From Ideonella sp. A 288 (GTDB lineage: Bacteria > Pseudomonadota > Gammaproteobacteria > Burkholderiales > Burkholderiaceae_C), in contig NZ_MWLO01000066.1 of assembly GCF_002198735.1 (NCBI RefSeq), positions 1 to 52,050 of the forward strand: DNA of 52,050 nt, read 5' to 3'. Position 1 is the stretch's first letter. Every line of letters starts with the position of its first letter. Both the position numbers and the translations under genes were made by a program. The notes under the pieces are model-generated. The model was not told the origin of the DNA, ran no database searches, and worked only from the letters and a program-made list of their open reading frames with translations. Below are positions 1-8,964 of this stretch, piece by piece.

Positions 1-2
1 CG

Positions 3-1325
3 TCCCCACCGCCCACCAACGCGGCGCTGCTGCGCCAGATCCTGGCGCTGGCCGCGCCCACCACCGCGCTGTCGATGCTGCAGGTGGTGGCCCAGGTGGT
101 CGAGACCTGGCTGGCCGCACGCCAGGGCACGGCGGCGCTGGCGGGCTGGGCGGTGATGCTGCCCTTCGGGCTGCTGCTGCAGCAGATGTCCACCGGCGCC
201 ATGGGCGGCGGCGTGGTGTCGGCGGTGGCGCGGGCGCTGGGCGGGCAGCGGCGCGACGAGGCGGCGGCGCTGGTCACCCACGCGCTGATCATCGCCACCG
301 GCTTCGGTGCGGTGTTTGCCATCGGTGTCACCGCCGCGGCGCCGCACCTGCTGCAGGCCGTGGCGGGGGCTGAATCGGCGCGCCTGGCCTCGCCCTACGC
401 GGCCTGGGTGTTCGGTGCCGGCGCGCTGCCGGCCTGGTGGGGCAACACGCTGGCGTCGGTGCTGCGCGGCGGCGGCCGCCATGCGCTGGCGGCCCGCGTG
501 CTGGCACTCAGCTGGGGCGCGCTGCCGGTGCTGGCCTGGCTGCTGGCCGAGCCAGCCGGCCTGGGGCTCACCGGCGTGGGCATCGCCTTCGCGGCCTCGT
601 CCTGGACGGCCGCCGGGGCCATGGCCTGGCTGGTGCGCCGGGGCGATGCCGGCTTCATGCCGCGCTGGCGGCTGCAGCCGTCGCGGGCGCTGTTCGCCCG
701 CATCCTGGCCGTCGGCGCGCTGGCCTCGGCGCTGGCGCTGGTGGCCAACATGACCACGGTGCTGGTCACCGCGCAGCTGCGCCACCACGGGCCGGCCACG
801 GTGGCGGCCTACGGCATCGCGGCGCGGCTGGAGTTTCTGGTCATCCCGGTGGCCTTCGGCATCGGCTCGGCGCTGACGGCGCTGGTGGGCCGGCTGGTGG
901 GCGCCGGCGACTGGGCCACCGCGCGGCGCATCGCCTGGCTGGGCGGCGGCGCCGCCTTCGTGCTGACCGGCGGCCTGGGGCTTACTGTGGCCGCCTTTGC
1001 GCTGGGCTTTGCCAGCCTGTTCACCCACGACCCGGTGATCGCCGGCATCGCCGCCAGCGCGCTGCGCTGGACCGGCCTGGCCTTCGGCGGCTTCGGCCTG
1101 GGCATGGCGATGTACTTTGCGTCGCTGGGGGCGGGCCGCATGCGCTGGCCGGTGGTGGCGGGGCTGTCTCGGCTGACCATCGCGGTGGGCGGCGGCTGGT
1201 GGCTGGCCAACGTGGCGGGCCTGGGCGCCGAGGGCAACTTCATCGGCGTGGCGCTGGGCATCACGGCCTACGGCGTGGCCGCGGCGGCCGGCGTGCGACC
1301 GGGCGTGTGGCACGGCCGGCGCTGA
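3..1325 (+). CDS. MATE family efflux transporter (5' end outside window)
   Basis: This is an inner-membrane multidrug/toxin extrusion transporter that would exchange cations for drugs or metabolites. The open frame runs in from the left edge, so the true start is missing. About 440 residues are visible and are almost entirely hydrophobic helices in two pseudo-symmetric halves, as expected for the usual 12-helix MATE fold. The visible part opens with LALAAPTTALSMLQ, typical of helix 1, so only a short N-terminus is lost. The gene ends with a run of small hydrophobic residues and an Arg-rich tail. The next gene starts about 200 bases downstream and is not obviously co-transcribed. The family call is firm; the substrate cannot be read. 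Confidence 0.85.
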   Translation, partial: SPPPTNAALLRQILALAAPTTALSMLQVVAQVVETWLAARQGTAALAGWAVMLPFGLLLQQMSTGAMGGGVVSAVARALGGQRRDEAAALVTHALIIATGFGAVFAIGVTAAAPHLLQAVAGAESARLASPYAAWVFGAGALPAWWGNTLASVLRGGGRHALAARVLALSWGALPVLAWLLAEPAGLGLTGVGIAFAASSWTAAGAMAWLVRRGDAGFMPRWRLQPSRALFARILAVGALASALALVANMTTVLVTAQLRHHGPATVAAYGIAARLEFLVIPVAFGIGSALTALVGRLVGAGDWATARRIAWLGGGAAFVLTGGLGLTVAAFALGFASLFTHDPVIAGIAASALRWTGLAFGGFGLGMAMYFASLGAGRMRWPVVAGLSRLTIAVGGGWWLANVAGLGAEGNFIGVALGITAYGVAAAAGVRPGVWHGRR

Positions 1326-1533
1326 ACACCGCCCAAGACGACACCCGCGGCCACGCCCGCATTCCGCGACGGCACACCGCCGCGATTGCACTGCCGCACG
1401 GGCGTTATTCCACGCTTCAACCGCAGCGGCAGGGGCCGATAGTGCTGTCGTGCGGCCTGTGTGCGCCAGCTCGACCCCGTCGGAGCCGGCCCGCCCGGGC
1501 ACCCCCGATCGACCCACGACCCTGGAGCTGCCC

Positions 1534-1944
1534 ATGAAACACCTGTTTGCCACCGCTGTCGTCGCCTTCGCCGCCCTGGCCTCCTCGCCGCTGGCGCTGG
1601 CCAATGACTACGCCGACCTGCGTCCCAAGCTGAGCGCCGCGCGCGAATCGCTGGTGACCATGCTCACCAACAAGGACAAGCGTGGCGCCGACCACCAGAA
1701 GGTGGTGAAGGACACCGCCGACGCCGTCAGTGCCCACCTTGCCAAGATGAAGGCGCCGGCTGGCAAGGACGCGCAGTTCAAGGAACTGGTGGACACCTGG
1801 AACGCCTTCAAGAAGACCCGCGAGGTCGACCTGGTGCCGGCCATCCTGGCAGGCAAGGACGACGAGGCGCGCAAGATCGCCGGCGGCGTGCAGAAGGAGC
1901 GCATCACCAAGTGCCAGCAACTGGTGGGCGAACTGGGCGGTTGA
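1534..1944 (+). CDS. small periplasmic helical protein preceding a chemoreceptor
   Basis: The 136-residue product has a clear signal peptide ([23 protein letters not shown], cleavage after about residue 23). The mature part is alpha-helical, charged, and rich in Lys and Asp. Helix pattern and size resemble a stand-alone four-helix bundle such as the ligand-binding domain of chemoreceptors. It has a single Cys near the C-terminus and no CxxCH motif, so it is not a cytochrome. I chose the ATG at 1534 because GGAG lies just upstream and the signal peptide begins there. The chemoreceptor gene follows after about 50 bases on the same strand, so the two may be co-transcribed and this protein may feed signals to the receptor. 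That role is inference; I do not recognise a named family. Confidence 0.6.
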   Translation: MKHLFATAVVAFAALASSPLALANDYADLRPKLSAARESLVTMLTNKDKRGADHQKVVKDTADAVSAHLAKMKAPAGKDAQFKELVDTWNAFKKTREVDLVPAILAGKDDEARKIAGGVQKERITKCQQLVGELGG

Positions 1945-1993
1945 CCCGGCGCCGGCCCGGCCCCGCGCACGATCCCCACTTCGGAGACACGCC

Positions 1994-3544
1994 ATGAACC
2001 CCCTCGACCTGCGCATCGGCCCTCGCGTCGCCCTGGCCTTCGGCGCCGTGATCGTCATGATCATGCTGCTGGTGGCCGCGGTACAGCTCACGATGGCCCG
2101 CACCGCCGAGAACTCGGTGGAGATGGGCCGCGGCGTGGCCCTGCAGGCGCAGGCCTCCGAGACGCACCTGCTGGCCAAGGACAACGCGATCGCCGGCATG
2201 GTGTTCCTGGTGTCGTCGAGCGAGGAGCAGCAAAAGCGGCTGCTGCAGGAGATGCGCGACCGCGACCAGCGCATCGTGACGAACCTGGGCGCGCTGGAGA
2301 AGGCCCTGGCCGGCTCGGCCGAAGACGCCGCGCTGGTGGTCGACATCCGCAAGCGCCACGCCACCTACCAGGCCGGCGTCAAGCGCATCGTCGACATGGT
2401 GCAGGGCGGCAAGCAGACCGAGGCCACCTTTGCGGCCGACGAGGAGATGATCCCGATGCTGGCGCCCTTCCTGGCCGGCCTGGGCAAGCTCGACGCGCGC
2501 CAGGTGGCCCGGGTGCACGCCACCGAAGCCGCCAACGAACAACTGATCGGCTCGTCACAGTGGAAAACCATCGGCGCCGGGCTCGTCACCATGCTGCTGG
2601 CCGCCGCCACCGGGGGCTGGCTGGTGCTGGGCCTGACCCGGCCGCTGGCCCACGCGGTGGACATCGCCGAACGCGTGGCCGCCGGAGACCTGACCACCGA
2701 AACCGACGCCCGCGGCCGCGACGAGGTGGCGCAGTTGCTGCGCGCGCTGAACCGCATGAGCGGCAGCCTGTCGACGCTGGTGCAGCAGGTGCGCACCGCG
2801 GCCGACGGCATCGCCACCGGATCGCAGGAGATAGCCACCGGCAACGCCGACCTGTCGCAGCGCACCGAACTGCAGGCCTCGGCGCTGCAGCAGACCGCCT
2901 CGTCGATGTCGGATCTGGGCAGCGCCGTCACCCACAACGCCGACAACGCCCGCCAGGCCAACCAGTTTGCGCTAGGCGCCAGCACCGTCGCCGTCAAGGG
3001 CGGCGAGGTCGTCGGCCAGGTGGTCGAGACGATGAAGGGCATCCACCACAGCTCGCAGAAGATCGCCGACATCATCGGCGTGATCGACGGCATCGCCTTC
3101 CAGACCAACATCCTGGCGCTGAACGCCGCGGTGGAAGCCGCCCGTGCCGGCGAGCAAGGCCGCGGATTCGCGGTGGTGGCCGGCGAAGTGCGCGGCCTGG
3201 CCCAACGCAGCGCCGACGCGGCCCGCGAGATCAAGCAACTGATCTCGGCCAGCGTGGAGCAGGTGGAGCGCGGCAGCACGCTGGTCGACCAGGCCGGCGC
3301 AACGATGCACGAGATCGTCAGCTCGGTGAGCCGCGTCTCGGACATCATGAACGAGATCAACGCGGCCACCGGTGCCCAGAGCAACGGCGTGGCCCAGGTG
3401 AGCGAGGCGGTGTCGCGCATGGACCAGTCGACGCAGCAGAACGCCGCCCTGGTGGAACAGTCCGCCGCCGCCGCGGAAAGCCTCAACCAGCAGGCCCAGC
3501 GCCTGGTGCACGCGGTGTCGGTGTTCAAGCTCGGCGCCGGCTGA
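1994..3544 (+). CDS. methyl-accepting chemotaxis protein
   Basis: This 516-residue transmembrane chemoreceptor signals to CheA/CheW. TM1 spans about residues 11-33, followed by a periplasmic helical ligand domain of about 155 residues (4HB type) and TM2 at about 193-214. A HAMP domain follows to about 266, then the cytoplasmic signalling domain. The highly conserved hairpin tip is present at about 361-410, with the [21 protein letters not shown] core and [12 protein letters not shown]. Gln/Glu-rich helices on either side are the expected methylation regions. No C-terminal NWETF-type CheR-binding pentapeptide is seen. SD-like GGAG precedes the ATG. The ligand is unknown; the small periplasmic protein encoded just upstream is a candidate partner. 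Confidence 0.92.
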   Translation: MNPLDLRIGPRVALAFGAVIVMIMLLVAAVQLTMARTAENSVEMGRGVALQAQASETHLLAKDNAIAGMVFLVSSSEEQQKRLLQEMRDRDQRIVTNLGALEKALAGSAEDAALVVDIRKRHATYQAGVKRIVDMVQGGKQTEATFAADEEMIPMLAPFLAGLGKLDARQVARVHATEAANEQLIGSSQWKTIGAGLVTMLLAAATGGWLVLGLTRPLAHAVDIAERVAAGDLTTETDARGRDEVAQLLRALNRMSGSLSTLVQQVRTAADGIATGSQEIATGNADLSQRTELQASALQQTASSMSDLGSAVTHNADNARQANQFALGASTVAVKGGEVVGQVVETMKGIHHSSQKIADIIGVIDGIAFQTNILALNAAVEAARAGEQGRGFAVVAGEVRGLAQRSADAAREIKQLISASVEQVERGSTLVDQAGATMHEIVSSVSRVSDIMNEINAATGAQSNGVAQVSEAVSRMDQSTQQNAALVEQSAAAAESLNQQAQRLVHAVSVFKLGAG

Positions 3545-3668
3545 AGCCCTGCTCGGCGGACCGGGGTCTTACCTCGCGGCTGGAGCCATCTTCCTTGAAA
3601 TCATTGGTCCGAAGAAACCAGGCACGTCACCGCCACCACGACGTTCAAGAAGAACTCCCAAATCGAAC

Positions 3669-4184
3669 TCAACTGTTTTCCTTTGGAAGACACAAGGCCT
3701 CACCGGGCAGCGACGCGAAGCTCACTTCATCGTGCCCACTGCCTCCTGTGAGCATGACTTGGCGACGACTTGCAACCAATTCTGGCGTGGTGGGCACCTC
3801 ACTGCCTCCCGCGATGCTGTTCGCACAAGTTCGTAGTCCATCGTCCGTGAGGCAGAGCAACTCCACGCGCCCAATCTTCCGGCTTGAACGTAACCACTCT
3901 TTGTCATTGAGCCAGTACCCGACTGCGCGAGGGCTCATCAGTTTGCTCAGGACGTCTCGTCTCATCTCGGCCTCTGTCAGTCGGTCCACATTCCCTTGTG
4001 CAAGGTGAAATGCCGCGATGGTTCGCGCACGTCCTTGCTCCGTAAGCGGATTCTCGTACTGGCGTGGTGCAAAGAATGTCGGCATGGCTGGAGCAGTTGA
4101 GTGTGAGGCCAAACGTTTGAGTTCAGCGGCTGCCGAATGCAGTCCGCTGGACAGAATACGAAGGCACTTCCCCAATCCAGTCAC
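3669..4184 (-). CDS. hypothetical protein, winged-helix-like, in low-GC islet
   Basis: I do not recognise this protein (up to 171 residues). The central part (TEAEMRRDVLSKLMSPRA, then a GYWLNDKEWLRS stretch followed by beta-like LLCLTDDGLRTCANS) reads like a winged-helix DNA-binding domain. The called start is GTG at 4184; an internal ATG at 4085 is an alternative that would begin the protein MPTFFAPRQYENPLTEQG. Neither has a good SD. The gene lies 117 bases downstream of the HEPN gene on the same strand, in DNA of clearly lower GC than the surrounding chromosome, so it was probably acquired with that module. It could be a regulator or accessory factor for it. Confidence 0.5.
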   Translation of the reverse strand: MTGLGKCLRILSSGLHSAAAELKRLASHSTAPAMPTFFAPRQYENPLTEQGRARTIAAFHLAQGNVDRLTEAEMRRDVLSKLMSPRAVGYWLNDKEWLRSSRKIGRVELLCLTDDGLRTCANSIAGGSEVPTTPELVASRRQVMLTGGSGHDEVSFASLPGEALCLPKENS

Positions 4185-4301
4185 GGTGTCGAGGCACCAA
4201 GATTGACGTGCGGGTTGTCAATCTGGAACTTGGAAAGGGGAAGCCCATGTCGGAGATTACACGTGCGCCGAGCGTTCGGGTAGGCGTCTCTGCCACAGCG
4301 C

Positions 4302-4865
4302 TCATGGCGCTATGCGTCTGAACCAGTCACGCATCGTCTGCTTTACGCGTGCAATTTCCTCTTCCGGAATTGGATACATGTGGCAGATCGTGTTTCGAAG
4401 ATGTCCGATCAGCCGAGCCTGCTGTACTAGCGCGCGATCGCGGACGAGATCCTCAAAGTCATCTTTCCAGCAATGTTCAATCACCCGCAACAGTTGCGGG
4501 TATGTCATCAGTGCGGCTTTCCCCCGGGAACCAAGCGCCATCCAGCTCTTCGAGTCCTCGGTTTCTTCAAGCTTCGTCAACTCGGTCTGTACATCAGGTG
4601 GAAGCTTCGGCCACCAATCTACCTTCCCGTCTTGAGACAGCACGCCGATGACAAACTCTCGAAGATAGCGCTCAAAAACGAAGAAGAGCTTGTAGGCCTC
4701 TGCTGCATCAATAGCGAGCCCCACTTCCTCCGGCATCGTCGCAGCCAGGTCGTGAGATGAGGCGATCTTGAGCGGTTCGGGTGGCACTAGTCCTGGAACG
4801 GCTCTCATCTCCCTGGAGGCAGACTGCCCTAGCATCAGGAACAGCGCCAAGCGTTGCTCGTTCAC
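4302..4865 (-). CDS. Swt1-type HEPN domain protein (putative RNase toxin)
   Basis: The 187-residue product matches the Swt1-like HEPN family. A first helical segment contains AYKLFFVFERYLREFV, followed by a Trp-Trp-Pro turn (DWWPKLPPDV). The C-terminal helix carries RNTICHM, i.e. the R-x4-H motif that forms the active site in HEPN ribonucleases. HEPN proteins of this class often act as toxins or RNA-cleaving effectors. The start is GTG at 4865 and overlaps the stop of the DUF5343 gene in a GTGA, so the two are translationally coupled. Codon use and GC are unlike the neighbouring chromosome. Family and motif are directly visible; toxicity and target are inferred. Confidence 0.75.
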   Translation of the reverse strand: MNEQRLALFLMLGQSASREMRAVPGLVPPEPLKIASSHDLAATMPEEVGLAIDAAEAYKLFFVFERYLREFVIGVLSQDGKVDWWPKLPPDVQTELTKLEETEDSKSWMALGSRGKAALMTYPQLLRVIEHCWKDDFEDLVRDRALVQQARLIGHLRNTICHMYPIPEEEIARVKQTMRDWFRRIAP

Positions 4866-5485
4866 GGACGAAACGCCTTGCGTAGTGCGTTGAAGATGTT
4901 CAGGTAGGTCTCCTCCGTGGCATTCGCCGGAAGATGAACCTGGATGTTGTAGTGGAAGTCTGGTCGTAGGGCCCCAAAGTGTGAAGGCTTCTCAATGGGC
5001 AAGGGCGAGGCCTCCGCACTCGCTGCGTCAGCCGGCTTAGGAGAAGGGTCTAATTTGCTCTTCTTGGTGAAGTCGGCGACGCGACAGAGAGCTGTGAAAG
5101 TACCGGCAATCTTGTTGGTCATGCTGGAGTCAGAGCCAGCGACCTGTGCAATCAAGCCCTTGAGCTCAGCCGAAGCGAGACTGTGGGCGTTCTCATTGGC
5201 AGCGTATAGCCCCTCGTAGGCACGTTGGACTGCAGCCGCGATTGCCCCAGGAGCGACTGCGGCGTTCTTCAGACTCCCGTATTCCGAGGTCGGACGTCCG
5301 GCTTGATCCAGGAAGCCAAGCGCTTTGAGAAGAGAGATTAGTTCGCGGTCGCCGCTGCTGCTTAAGCCGAGGGTCTCAGCGAGGTACTTCTGCGTGAAGT
5401 TCTCTGGCTGCTTCGCTGCTTCAATGCGCTGGAACAGTTCTCCTACGTTCTTGTAGCTGGAAAGGTAGGGTAGGTCTGCGGCCAA
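4862..5485 (-). CDS. DUF5343 domain protein (partner of the HEPN protein)
   Basis: The 207-residue product begins LAADLPYLSSYKNVGELF and continues with NFTQKYLAETLGLSSSGDR and LISLLKALGFLDQAGRPT. This layout is typical of DUF5343, a helical winged-helix-like domain. A Pro/Ser-rich linker (about residues 140-165) leads to a C-terminal segment, HYNIQVHLPANATEETY, that looks like a short beta-alpha unit. The start is TTG at 5485 behind GGGAG; an ATG just upstream is in another frame. It is the first gene of the module and its stop overlaps the HEPN start by four bases. By analogy with two-gene HEPN modules it may be the antitoxin or sensor. That role is inference. Confidence 0.7.
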   Translation of the reverse strand: MAADLPYLSSYKNVGELFQRIEAAKQPENFTQKYLAETLGLSSSGDRELISLLKALGFLDQAGRPTSEYGSLKNAAVAPGAIAAAVQRAYEGLYAANENAHSLASAELKGLIAQVAGSDSSMTNKIAGTFTALCRVADFTKKSKLDPSPKPADAASAEASPLPIEKPSHFGALRPDFHYNIQVHLPANATEETYLNIFNALRKAFRP

Positions 5486-5621
5486 TCTCTTCTCCCTTGG
5501 TGTCGGTCATGCTTAGTCTATTGCTTTGAGGTACGGACGGCGAAGGACGTGAGCGCATAGGCAGCCGAAGGCCGCGAGTCGAGCTTCGGATGAGTGGCAG
5601 CAGTGCGCGATTGAGACGCCT

Positions 5622-6956
5622 AACAGGCCGTTGAAATACCAATCGACCGCGCCCGCGTGTTGAGCGAGGATCGTGTCCGAGTCTGTCGAGGAGTGAGCTG
5701 CCGATGCGCGGAGCCGACTGCTACAACGAGAGCCTGTTCACGACGGTGCGGCTGGAGGACTTTGTCCCGGCCAACCACCCGTTGCGCCCGATCCGCACCT
5801 GGGTCAACGACGCGCTGTCGACAATGGACGCCAAGTTCTCGGCCATGTACGAGGCCGACGTCAAGGGCGGACGCCCCAGCATCGCGCCTGGGAAGCTGAT
5901 GCGGGCGATGCTGCTGCAGGTGCTCTACAGCGTGCGCAGCGAACGGCAACTCGTCGAGCAGATCCAGTACAACCTGCTGTTCCGCTGGTTCGTCGGTCTG
6001 GCCATCGAGGACAGCGTGTGGAACCACTCGGTGTTCAGCAAGAACCGCGACCGCCTGATCGAGCACGACGCGGTCACCGACCTGTTCAACGCCACCGTGG
6101 AGATGGCCGACCGGCGCGGGCTGCTGTCGGGCGAGCACTTCAGCGTGGACGGCACGCTGATCCAAGCCTGGGCCGGCCACAAGAGCCTGCGGCGCAAGGA
6201 CGGGTCGGACGACGGCAAGCCGCCGGAGGACTGGCGTGGCGAGCCCCGCAGCAACGACACCCACGAGTCCACCACCGACCCCGAGTCGCGGCTGTACCGC
6301 AAGAGCAACGTGGCCCCTGCGCTGCCAAGCTTCCAGGGCCACGTGCTCACCGACAACCGGCACGGCCTGGTCGTCAACGTGAAGGCCAGCACCGCGGACG
6401 GCACGTCCGAGCGGGAGGTGGCCGCGCAGATGCTGGCCGACGTGGCCAAGCCCGGCAAGCGCGTCACCGTCGGGGCCGACAAGGCCTACGACACCAAGAG
6501 CTTCGTCAAGGCGTGCCGCGACCTCAACGTCACCCCGCACGTCGCACAGAACACCAACCGTCGCGGCGGCAGCGCGATCGACGAGCGCACCACGCGTCAT
6601 CCGGGATACGAGGTCAGCCAGCGTCGGCGCAAACGCATCGAGCAGTGCTTCGGCTGGGGAAAGGTCATCGGTCCGATCCGGCAGGTGATGGTGCGAGGAC
6701 TGGATAAGGTCGATCAGGTTCTGACCCTCACCATGGCGGCCTACAACCTCACGCGACTGCGCAGCTTGGCCAACTTGCGCCCGCGATGCGCCCAATGAGC
6801 GAAAGAAGCGTCCAAATGACCACCTCGAACCCCTCGAATCGCGATCGGCAAACCCGAAGTGGTCGAGATCGCCGAGTTGGCGGCACTGGATGACCTCGGG
6901 CCGCTGCAAGACGGAGGGAAGGTGCATGGTCATGTGCAGTTCTTCAACTGCCTGTT
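5622..6956 (+). mobile_element. IS5-like insertion sequence, apparently complete
   Basis: The element has imperfect inverted ends: left AACAGGCCGTTGAAATAC (5622-5639) and, reading inward from the right end at 6956, AACAGGCAGTTGAAGAAC, 15 of 18 matching. It encloses one intact DDE transposase gene. I see no clear target-site duplication next to these ends, so either the boundaries are a few bases off or one flank has been rearranged. The element sits upstream of, and divergent to, the DUF5343/HEPN pair, inside the low-GC islet. Its own GC is high, so it came from a different source than the islet genes. Confidence 0.7.
5704..6798 (+). CDS. IS5-like family transposase (DDE)
   Basis: This 364-residue transposase has an N-terminal DUF772-type domain (MRGADCYNESLFTTVRLEDF, then RPSIAPGKLMRAMLLQVLYS and LFRWFVGL) followed by an RNase H-fold DDE domain. 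The likely catalytic residues are Asp149 in FSVDGT, Asp259 in GADKAYD and Glu313 in RIEQCFGWGK, all present. No frameshift or stop is seen, so it may be active. The ATG at 5704 is preceded by GAGGAG. It is flanked by the inverted ends given for the mobile element. Confidence 0.9.
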   Translation: MRGADCYNESLFTTVRLEDFVPANHPLRPIRTWVNDALSTMDAKFSAMYEADVKGGRPSIAPGKLMRAMLLQVLYSVRSERQLVEQIQYNLLFRWFVGLAIEDSVWNHSVFSKNRDRLIEHDAVTDLFNATVEMADRRGLLSGEHFSVDGTLIQAWAGHKSLRRKDGSDDGKPPEDWRGEPRSNDTHESTTDPESRLYRKSNVAPALPSFQGHVLTDNRHGLVVNVKASTADGTSEREVAAQMLADVAKPGKRVTVGADKAYDTKSFVKACRDLNVTPHVAQNTNRRGGSAIDERTTRHPGYEVSQRRRKRIEQCFGWGKVIGPIRQVMVRGLDKVDQVLTLTMAAYNLTRLRSLANLRPRCAQ

Positions 6957-6981
6957 GGCCACATTTAGCGACCGGAATAGC

Positions 6982-7004
6982 AAGGGCCCCACTAGGGGGC
7001 CCTT
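6982..7004. terminator. strong GC hairpin, probable intrinsic terminator
   Basis: A perfect 9-bp stem (AAGGGCCCC at 6982-6990, GGGGCCCTT at 6996-7004) encloses a 5-base loop and is followed by TTTG. It lies just outside the right end of the insertion sequence, between the transposase and the convergent gene ending at 7066, and may serve both directions. Confidence 0.6.
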
Positions 7005-7065
7005 TGTTGAGTGGCTGGAGGGATCCAACCGCAGTTGCCTAGGCTAGTTACTCGAACCCGTCCTG

Positions 7066-7575
7066 TTATCGGACGTCCAATCCCAGTCCATACTCATGTT
7101 TGCCTTTCTTCACATCAGACTCGGGGTGGTAGTGCTTCGTGAACACCTTACGGAAGCCACTAAGCGAGTGCTGCGCGCTCACTGTGAGGTAGAGGAACTG
7201 TCCCTCTGTCACACACTTCGCCCGCAGATCAACCGGCGCCCCGATACGCACGGCATACTGTGCCTCTTTGTCCTTCTTGTCGAACTTGCCGACTTCAAAC
7301 ACCTTGCTCTTTATGAGGGGCAGAAGGTCATTCGTCAAGACCACCCCCCCGTGAACGGACTTCGGGGTGATCAACGTTAGTTCGAACTCTAGATGGGTAA
7401 GCGCCCACCTGCTCTTGTTGATGATCTTGAAGGCGAAGATGTGATCGCCGTTCTTGCTTTGGTCCGCGATGAACTGCGAGAACTCAATCTTTGGCCGCAG
7501 ACTGTAGAGAGCCCACAGGAAGATCATAGAGGCTATGACGCTTCCTACTACACCGATGAGTAAACTCTCCAGCAT
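7066..7575 (-). CDS. hypothetical membrane-anchored protein
   Basis: I do not recognise this 169-residue protein. It has one N-terminal membrane helix (about residues 4-24, LLIGVVGSVIASMIFLWALY) followed by a soluble domain with alternating hydrophobic residues (FAFKIINKSRWALTHLEFEL, FLYLTVSAQHS), which suggests a beta-sandwich. The ATG at 7575 is supported by a near-perfect GGGGAGGAG Shine-Dalgarno. Base composition is clearly lower in GC than the chromosome, so it belongs to the same acquired islet as the HEPN pair. Such single-helix anchored domains are frequent in accessory islands, but no function can be read. Confidence 0.6.
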   Translation of the reverse strand: MLESLLIGVVGSVIASMIFLWALYSLRPKIEFSQFIADQSKNGDHIFAFKIINKSRWALTHLEFELTLITPKSVHGGVVLTNDLLPLIKSKVFEVGKFDKKDKEAQYAVRIGAPVDLRAKCVTEGQFLYLTVSAQHSLSGFRKVFTKHYHPESDVKKGKHEYGLGLDVR

Positions 7576-8075
7576 CCGGCACTCCTCCCCAGGAACGACG
7601 ATATGCACATGTTACCAGTTGCGTCGCGTCAGGGTGTACGGTCTCGCGGGTGATTCCCGGAGGAGCCATAGCGTGCTTCCGTGGGGACTACCTGTTGTCG
7701 ACACGCCAAACACTGGCGTATCCGGATGCGCCTGCATGGCGCCGGGGGGTCGGCGGCGTCGGCCGGCCCGTCGGCTCTTGCGCATTTGCGGTCGGAACGT
7801 TGTGCTGAGAACGATCACAGCGACGGTTGACCACGCCCTACCCACACCTTTCCCTGCCTTCGGCACCCGTTCACCTGCTCGATCAGGCTTGCGTGCGGGT
7901 TCGACACCTTCATGGCACCTCACGCAAAGGGCAGGCCCACTGCCATGACGCGTTGCGTGGTCGGCGGCCATGCCGATGCGAACGATGCACACACGCCAAG
8001 GGCCTTGCAGACCGCGAATCCGCGGGAGGTGTGGATGGGGCGTGTCGACCGAGGCCAAGCACCGGCCCGCCACGC
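7576..8075. other. 500-base intergenic stretch without a convincing gene
   Basis: I see no supported gene here. The long frames crossing it are extensions or shadows of the NUDIX gene. It marks the right edge of the low-GC islet. Two 11-base inverted copies (GTCGACACGCC at 7697-7707, GGCGTGTCGAC at 8039-8049) lie 330 bases apart and could be a remnant of a mobile element, but this is weak. Confidence 0.4.
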
Positions 8076-8915
8076 TCACGCGGCCTCGTCGTAGCCCGGT
8101 TGCCCCGGCAGCAGCACGCCGCGGATGCGGCCATCGGCATCCAGCCTCAGGCGCGGGTGCAGGGGCGGCAACGCCCGCTGCGCGGCCGCATGCGACAACA
8201 GAGCCTGCACGCCCGCGTTGGCGAAGGGCTGCAACGAGTCCACCGTGCGCACGGTGGCGAACTCCATCGGAAAGTCGCCGCGCCCGTGCGCGGCCAGCGC
8301 CGCCGGCGGGTGCACCCAGGCCAGCGTGGTGGTCTCGCCGGCATCCACCTCGGGCACCTGGCCCGCGGGGGCGAGCACCACGAAGAACAGCGTGTCGAAG
8401 CGCTTGGGCAGCCCGATGGGCGTGACCCAGTGGCTCCACGGCTGCAAGGCGCTGGTGGCCAGGGGCAGACCGGCCGAGCCGGCCAGCGCGGCCAGCGACT
8501 CGCCGGCGTGCAGGCGGGCCCGCAGCGGCGCCCAGTCGCCATCGGCCGGCAGGTGGTGCTCGGGCGCGCCCAGCCACAGGCCGCATTCCTCGAAGCACTC
8601 GCGCAGCGCTGCCACGGCGTAGGCCAGGGCCTGCTCGCCGACCTGGGTGACCTCGCCGATGCGGCGCCGCAGCGCCTCGGCCGGCTCGTCGCAGGCGGCG
8701 GCATGCACCGGCGAGCCATCGACCGCGTCCACCGCGCCACCGGGAAAGACATAGGCCCCCGGCATGAAGCTCGCCTGCAGCGAGCGACGAACCATCAGCA
8801 CCTCCAGGCCCGGCGCGCCGTCGCGCAGGATCAGCGTGGTGGCGGCCGGCCGAGGCGTGACGGCGGCCACGGCCAGGGGCGCCTGGCGCTTGGGGGGTGC
8901 TTCTTGGGAGGTCAT
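8076..8915 (-). CDS. NUDIX hydrolase
   Basis: This 279-residue enzyme would hydrolyse a nucleoside-diphosphate derivative (CoA or nucleotide type); the substrate is not readable. It opens with a beta-strand leading into LEVLMVRRS and the GAYVFPGGAVD signature. The Nudix helix appears at about 100-115 as ALRECFEECGL, i.e. RExxEExG with the metal-binding Glu residues. An insertion between the FPGG strand and the helix is as seen in the NUDT19-like subgroup. The start at ATG 8915 is the first Met before the conserved core; a long open frame upstream is spurious. It is divergent from the sigma-54 operon. Confidence 0.85.
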   Translation of the reverse strand: MTSQEAPPKRQAPLAVAAVTPRPAATTLILRDGAPGLEVLMVRRSLQASFMPGAYVFPGGAVDAVDGSPVHAAACDEPAEALRRRIGEVTQVGEQALAYAVAALRECFEECGLWLGAPEHHLPADGDWAPLRARLHAGESLAALAGSAGLPLATSALQPWSHWVTPIGLPKRFDTLFFVVLAPAGQVPEVDAGETTTLAWVHPPAALAAHGRGDFPMEFATVRTVDSLQPFANAGVQALLSHAAAQRALPPLHPRLRLDADGRIRGVLLPGQPGYDEAA

Positions 8916-8964
8916 GGCGGCCTGGGGCTGTCGTTCGGGCCCCCAGCGTAGCGCGTCGGCCGGC

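Noticed and set aside
7035-7065. GGGTTCGAG on the minus strand, similar to a tRNA T-arm
   Set aside because: No acceptor stem, anticodon arm or D-arm can be formed around it, so it is neither a tRNA nor a supported attachment site.
7880-7960. CVRCH (CxxCH) haem-binding motif on the minus strand
   Set aside because: The frame around it has no signal peptide, continues as Arg/Pro-rich shadow sequence and has no other cytochrome feature.
7697-8049. 11-base inverted repeats as ends of a small mobile element
   Set aside because: The match does not extend, the interior has no transposase, and no target duplication is seen; chance is plausible in this composition.
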